Below are positions 32,691 to 34,427 of a DNA stretch of 34,427 nt, piece after piece. The notes under the pieces were generated by a model. The model had not been told where the DNA came from. It searched no databases and saw only the letters and a list, made by a program, of their open reading frames with translations. The DNA comes from an uncultured Lentisphaeria bacterium. GTDB taxonomy: Bacteria > Verrucomicrobiota > Lentisphaeria > Victivallales > UBA1829. Location: assembly GCA_949282305.1 (NCBI GenBank), contig CASDPB010000030.1:1-34427 (forward strand), given 5' to 3'. The position numbers were made by a program, and so were the translations under genes. Each line of letters starts with the position of its first letter. The first letter of the stretch is position 1.

Positions 32691-33737
32691 TTATTTGCGG
32701 GCAATGGAACTTCCGCGCACTAAAAGTCTTGGAGATACTGTGTAATGCTGCAAGGAAACCGGCTGTCCCAAAAGTATTTCTTTGGCAAGTCTGAATAGAA
32801 TATCTACTGCTTCCGGTGCATTTTCGGAAAATGTGCTCAGTTGCGGATAAACGGTCTGGCAAAATCTCTGATCATCAAAACCTATTACAGCCAGATCTTC
32901 CGGAATTGAGCAGGAATGTTTTACAGCATAAGCATAAACTCCGAGCGCGATAATGTCATAGGATGCAAATATCCCGGTAATGCAGGGATCGGTCTGCAGC
33001 AATGTTTCCACCGCACTGCAAGAGGCTTCTGTTGCTTCCAGCATCTCAGGGATTTCTGCAATGGTCAACTTGATATTTTTATGCGCTGCGGCATATTCGC
33101 AGGCGCCCTCATAACGGAGGCGGAAACAACTGTATGTATAGTTGATCTGCGTGGCAAGCATTCCGATGTGAGTATGTCCGCATTCCTCCGCAAGATAGGC
33201 TAAAGCCTTGTAGCCCGCTTTTCGACTGTCAGATGCGACATAATGATAACGCTTGTCAGCATGGTTCAGTTTTATGATATTCTTCGGATGGCAATAATTC
33301 TTCAAGATTTCCAGAACGGAATCGTCACAGTAATTGACGACAATAATGCAGTCCGGCAGAAAACCGCATTCTTTGAATTGTTCCAGTGAAACAAACACAT
33401 GAAAACAGAGATAAATCGAACTGAAAGCCTTGTTCAGATTTTCCAGCACGGTAGCATAAAACGGTTGTGAAAGCGTTGAAAGCGTTGCAAAAACTACAAT
33501 GTTCTTGTGAAAATAAGGATTTCCAACAGCTTTCGGATTGGCACGAACATATTTGCCTTGTCTGCCATCAACCAGATCCCAATCACGAAGCTGGGAAAGC
33601 ACCCGTTTGATTGTTGCGGGACAGACACCGAACTCTTTGGAGAAACTTGCGATAGATGGCAGAATATCCGGATATTGCCCGGTTTTGATTCTTTCTGCAA
33701 TAGTGTTTGCTAGATTTATGAATCTGGTTTCTGACAT
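32691..33737 (-). CDS. GntR-HTH transcriptional regulator with LacI-like sensor domain, 348 aa
   Basis: Residues 5-68 are a GntR-type winged helix (ILPSIASFSKEFGVCPATIK, RDWDLVDGRQGKYVRANP). Residues 75-345 follow the LacI/AraR sensor pattern: NIVVFATLSTLSQPFYATVL, CGHTHIGMLATQ, GIFASYDIIALGVYAYAVKH, AVIGFDDQRFCQTVYPQLST and the terminal VSPRLLVRGSS. GGGGAA lies about 5 nt before ATG 33737. It leads the minus-strand cluster and is followed after 42 nt by a pseudopilin, so it is probably autoregulated and controls genes down to 21207. It shares architecture with, but is clearly diverged from, the regulator at 8103-9182, so the two likely sense different sugars. Confidence 0.93.
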   Translation of the reverse strand: MSETRFINLANTIAERIKTGQYPDILPSIASFSKEFGVCPATIKRVLSQLRDWDLVDGRQGKYVRANPKAVGNPYFHKNIVVFATLSTLSQPFYATVLENLNKAFSSIYLCFHVFVSLEQFKECGFLPDCIIVVNYCDDSVLEILKNYCHPKNIIKLNHADKRYHYVASDSRKAGYKALAYLAEECGHTHIGMLATQINYTYSCFRLRYEGACEYAAAHKNIKLTIAEIPEMLEATEASCSAVETLLQTDPCITGIFASYDIIALGVYAYAVKHSCSIPEDLAVIGFDDQRFCQTVYPQLSTFSENAPEAVDILFRLAKEILLGQPVSLQHYTVSPRLLVRGSSIARK

Positions 33738-33782
33738 ATATTCCCCGAATAGGTCTTCAATAACTTGGCTAGCTATATTGAT

Positions 33783-33810
33783 ATTATAAAGGATTTTTCT
33801 TCTTTGTCAA
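33783..33810 (-). promoter_or_regulatory. Consensus sigma-70-type promoter of the minus-strand cluster
   Basis: On the minus strand a perfect TTGACA (33810-33805), a 16-nt spacer and a perfect TATAAT (33788-33783) lie 45 nt upstream of the regulator ATG. An A/T-rich tract precedes it, as in the plus-strand cluster. Confidence 0.85.
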
Positions 33811-34099
33811 GAGTCCAAATCAAAAAAAACAATTTTTTCTGGGGATGCCATTTGAAAAAGTAAATGTACGTCCTTTTTCAAGGTAGCGTGCATTAAGTAT
33901 GACAAATTGAAATATTATCAGTAGATGTGCTATCATTACTAAATAGTTCATTCCCCCTCCCGGGAGGGGGCGCGTTTACTATGACAAATTTCAAAGGAGC
34001 AAGTATGGGACATCAAACTGGTCAAGTCCAACATAAATTCCACTCCTGTTCTACATACATCCAATATACTCTGTCAAAATTGAAAATCAAGCACATGAA
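33811..34099. other. Intergenic flank without a supported gene
   Basis: It contains two near-direct copies of TATGACAAATT (33899 and 33980 regions), the GC palindrome at 33953-33970, and AAAGGAG followed by ATG 34005. That start opens a frame (MGHQTGQVQHKFHSC) which soon runs antisense to the membrane-protein remnant. The start may be genuine and its body lost. Confidence 0.45.
33953..33970. repeat. Perfect 18-bp GC palindrome
   Basis: CCCCCTCCC followed at once by GGGAGGGGG is a perfect dyad with no loop, standing out in AT-rich surroundings. No T-tract follows. It could be a protein-binding or recombination site. Confidence 0.6.
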
Positions 34100-34285
34100 C
34101 TATCCGTTCTTCCACCACCGCCATATGCGAATGCAACAGAACACGAGAAAGACAATTCCGGCGATGCAGAACATCACGATTCCGAGCGGAAAGCCAGAGA
34201 TACATCACCCCAGTCCGGCGGCGATGCTTCCGAACAAGCACGCCAACACAATCAGTCCAGCGAGCTTGATCTTCTTGGCGGTCAT
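34100..34285 (-). pseudogene. Small two-helix membrane protein interrupted by one TGA
   Basis: From ATG 34285 the frame reads MTAKKIKLAGLIVLACLFGS then IAAGLG, meets TGA at 34207-34205, and continues in the same frame as CISGFPLGIVMFCIAGIVFL and VFCCIRIWRWWKNG to TAG 34102-34100. Both halves are clear transmembrane helices with a basic C-terminus, so one 61-residue protein is implied with a single stop, most simply TGG (Trp) to TGA. TGA is the normal stop of other genes in this window, so recoding is unlikely. No strong ribosome binding site is seen. Confidence 0.6.
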
Positions 34286-34311
34286 TTTACAGATTCGGCA
34301 ATTAACATTAC

Positions 34312-34339
34312 TTGTATTTTCTGATTTGTGGTGTATAAT
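34312..34339 (+). promoter_or_regulatory. Promoter of the edge gene (near-leaderless)
   Basis: TTGTAT (34312-34317), 16 nt, perfect TATAAT (34334-34339). The ATG at 34351 is only 11 nt further, so the transcript would begin a few bases from the start codon. Confidence 0.55.
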
Positions 34340-34350
34340 ATCTACTTATT

Positions 34351-34427
34351 ATGAGTAATTGCACAGCCCATCAAATAGATTCCGTCGCACTTGCCGAAAG
34401 GCGAGAGCAAGCCGTTCGCCTTTATCA
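34351..34427 (+). CDS. N-terminus of a probable transposase / HTH protein (partial)
   Basis: ATG 34351 opens a frame to the window edge, 25 codons: MSNCTAHQIDSVALAERREQ, then AVRLYQ. The segment 'LAERREQAVRLYQ' resembles the first helix of the HTH in IS630-type transposases and related helix-turn-helix proteins; this is a weak match from very little sequence. No Shine-Dalgarno is present, in line with the near-leaderless promoter. Its position beside eroded genes fits an insertion sequence, but its end is outside the window. Confidence 0.4.
   Translation, partial: MSNCTAHQIDSVALAERREQAVRLY

Noticed and set aside
33927-34358. 143-codon frame on the plus strand
   Set aside because: It runs antisense to a much more protein-like membrane-protein remnant and its composition is histidine/proline shadow sequence; only the AAAGGAG-ATG at 34005 is of interest.

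Overview
The window looks like a chromosomal segment of an anaerobic, gut-type bacterium of the Lentisphaerota (Victivallis-like). This is inferred from gene content: pseudopilin-type proteins with the FTLIELL signature and H-X9-DG motif sit beside very large multidomain glycoside hydrolases, GntR-type regulators with LacI-like ligand domains, and a UroD-family protein. There is no marker gene here, so the taxonomy is an inference.

Layout. (1) 1-7358 is a worn mobile-element or conjugative-element remnant. It holds small accessory genes of unknown function (2-1844), two copies of a structured leader element (238-308 and 1298-1374), a multiply broken primase/helicase-like gene (1980-2715), a translationally coupled membrane protein plus Cas2/SinR-like pair (3003-3755 and 2734-3006, minus strand), a coiled-coil protein (3849-4691), a frameshifted gene (5111-5444) and the C-terminal half of a TraA/MobF-type relaxase-helicase (5773-7358) with a small gene overlapping its tail. 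(2) 7359-8158 is a junction. A 159-bp inverted repeat duplicates the promoter and first 18 codons of the regulator that follows, and it cuts off the relaxase gene. (3) 8103-20719 (plus) and 33737-21207 (minus) are two convergent glycan-degradation clusters. Each is headed by a GntR-HTH/LacI-type regulator behind a near-consensus promoter, and each carries pseudopilins between the enzyme genes. (4) 33738-34427 is another eroded mobile-element flank, with a membrane-protein gene broken by one stop codon and the start of a probable transposase.

How the genes work together (inference). Plus cluster: a UroD-family methyltransferase-like protein, an F5/8C-DUF4091 (GH123-like) enzyme, a pseudopilin, a GH38 alpha-mannosidase-like enzyme and a 1346-aa TIM-barrel/CBM9/LamG enzyme. 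Minus cluster: a pseudopilin, a DUF6259-like giant protein, a GH78 alpha-L-rhamnosidase-like enzyme, a second pseudopilin and a GH42-like enzyme. Four giants carry export signals; GH38, GH78 and the UroD-like protein do not. This suggests surface or periplasmic trimming of a heteroglycan followed by cytoplasmic finishing. No transporter, SusC/SusD pair, sulfatase or sugar kinase is present. The recurrent regulator + pseudopilin + hydrolase unit is the most system-like feature of the window.
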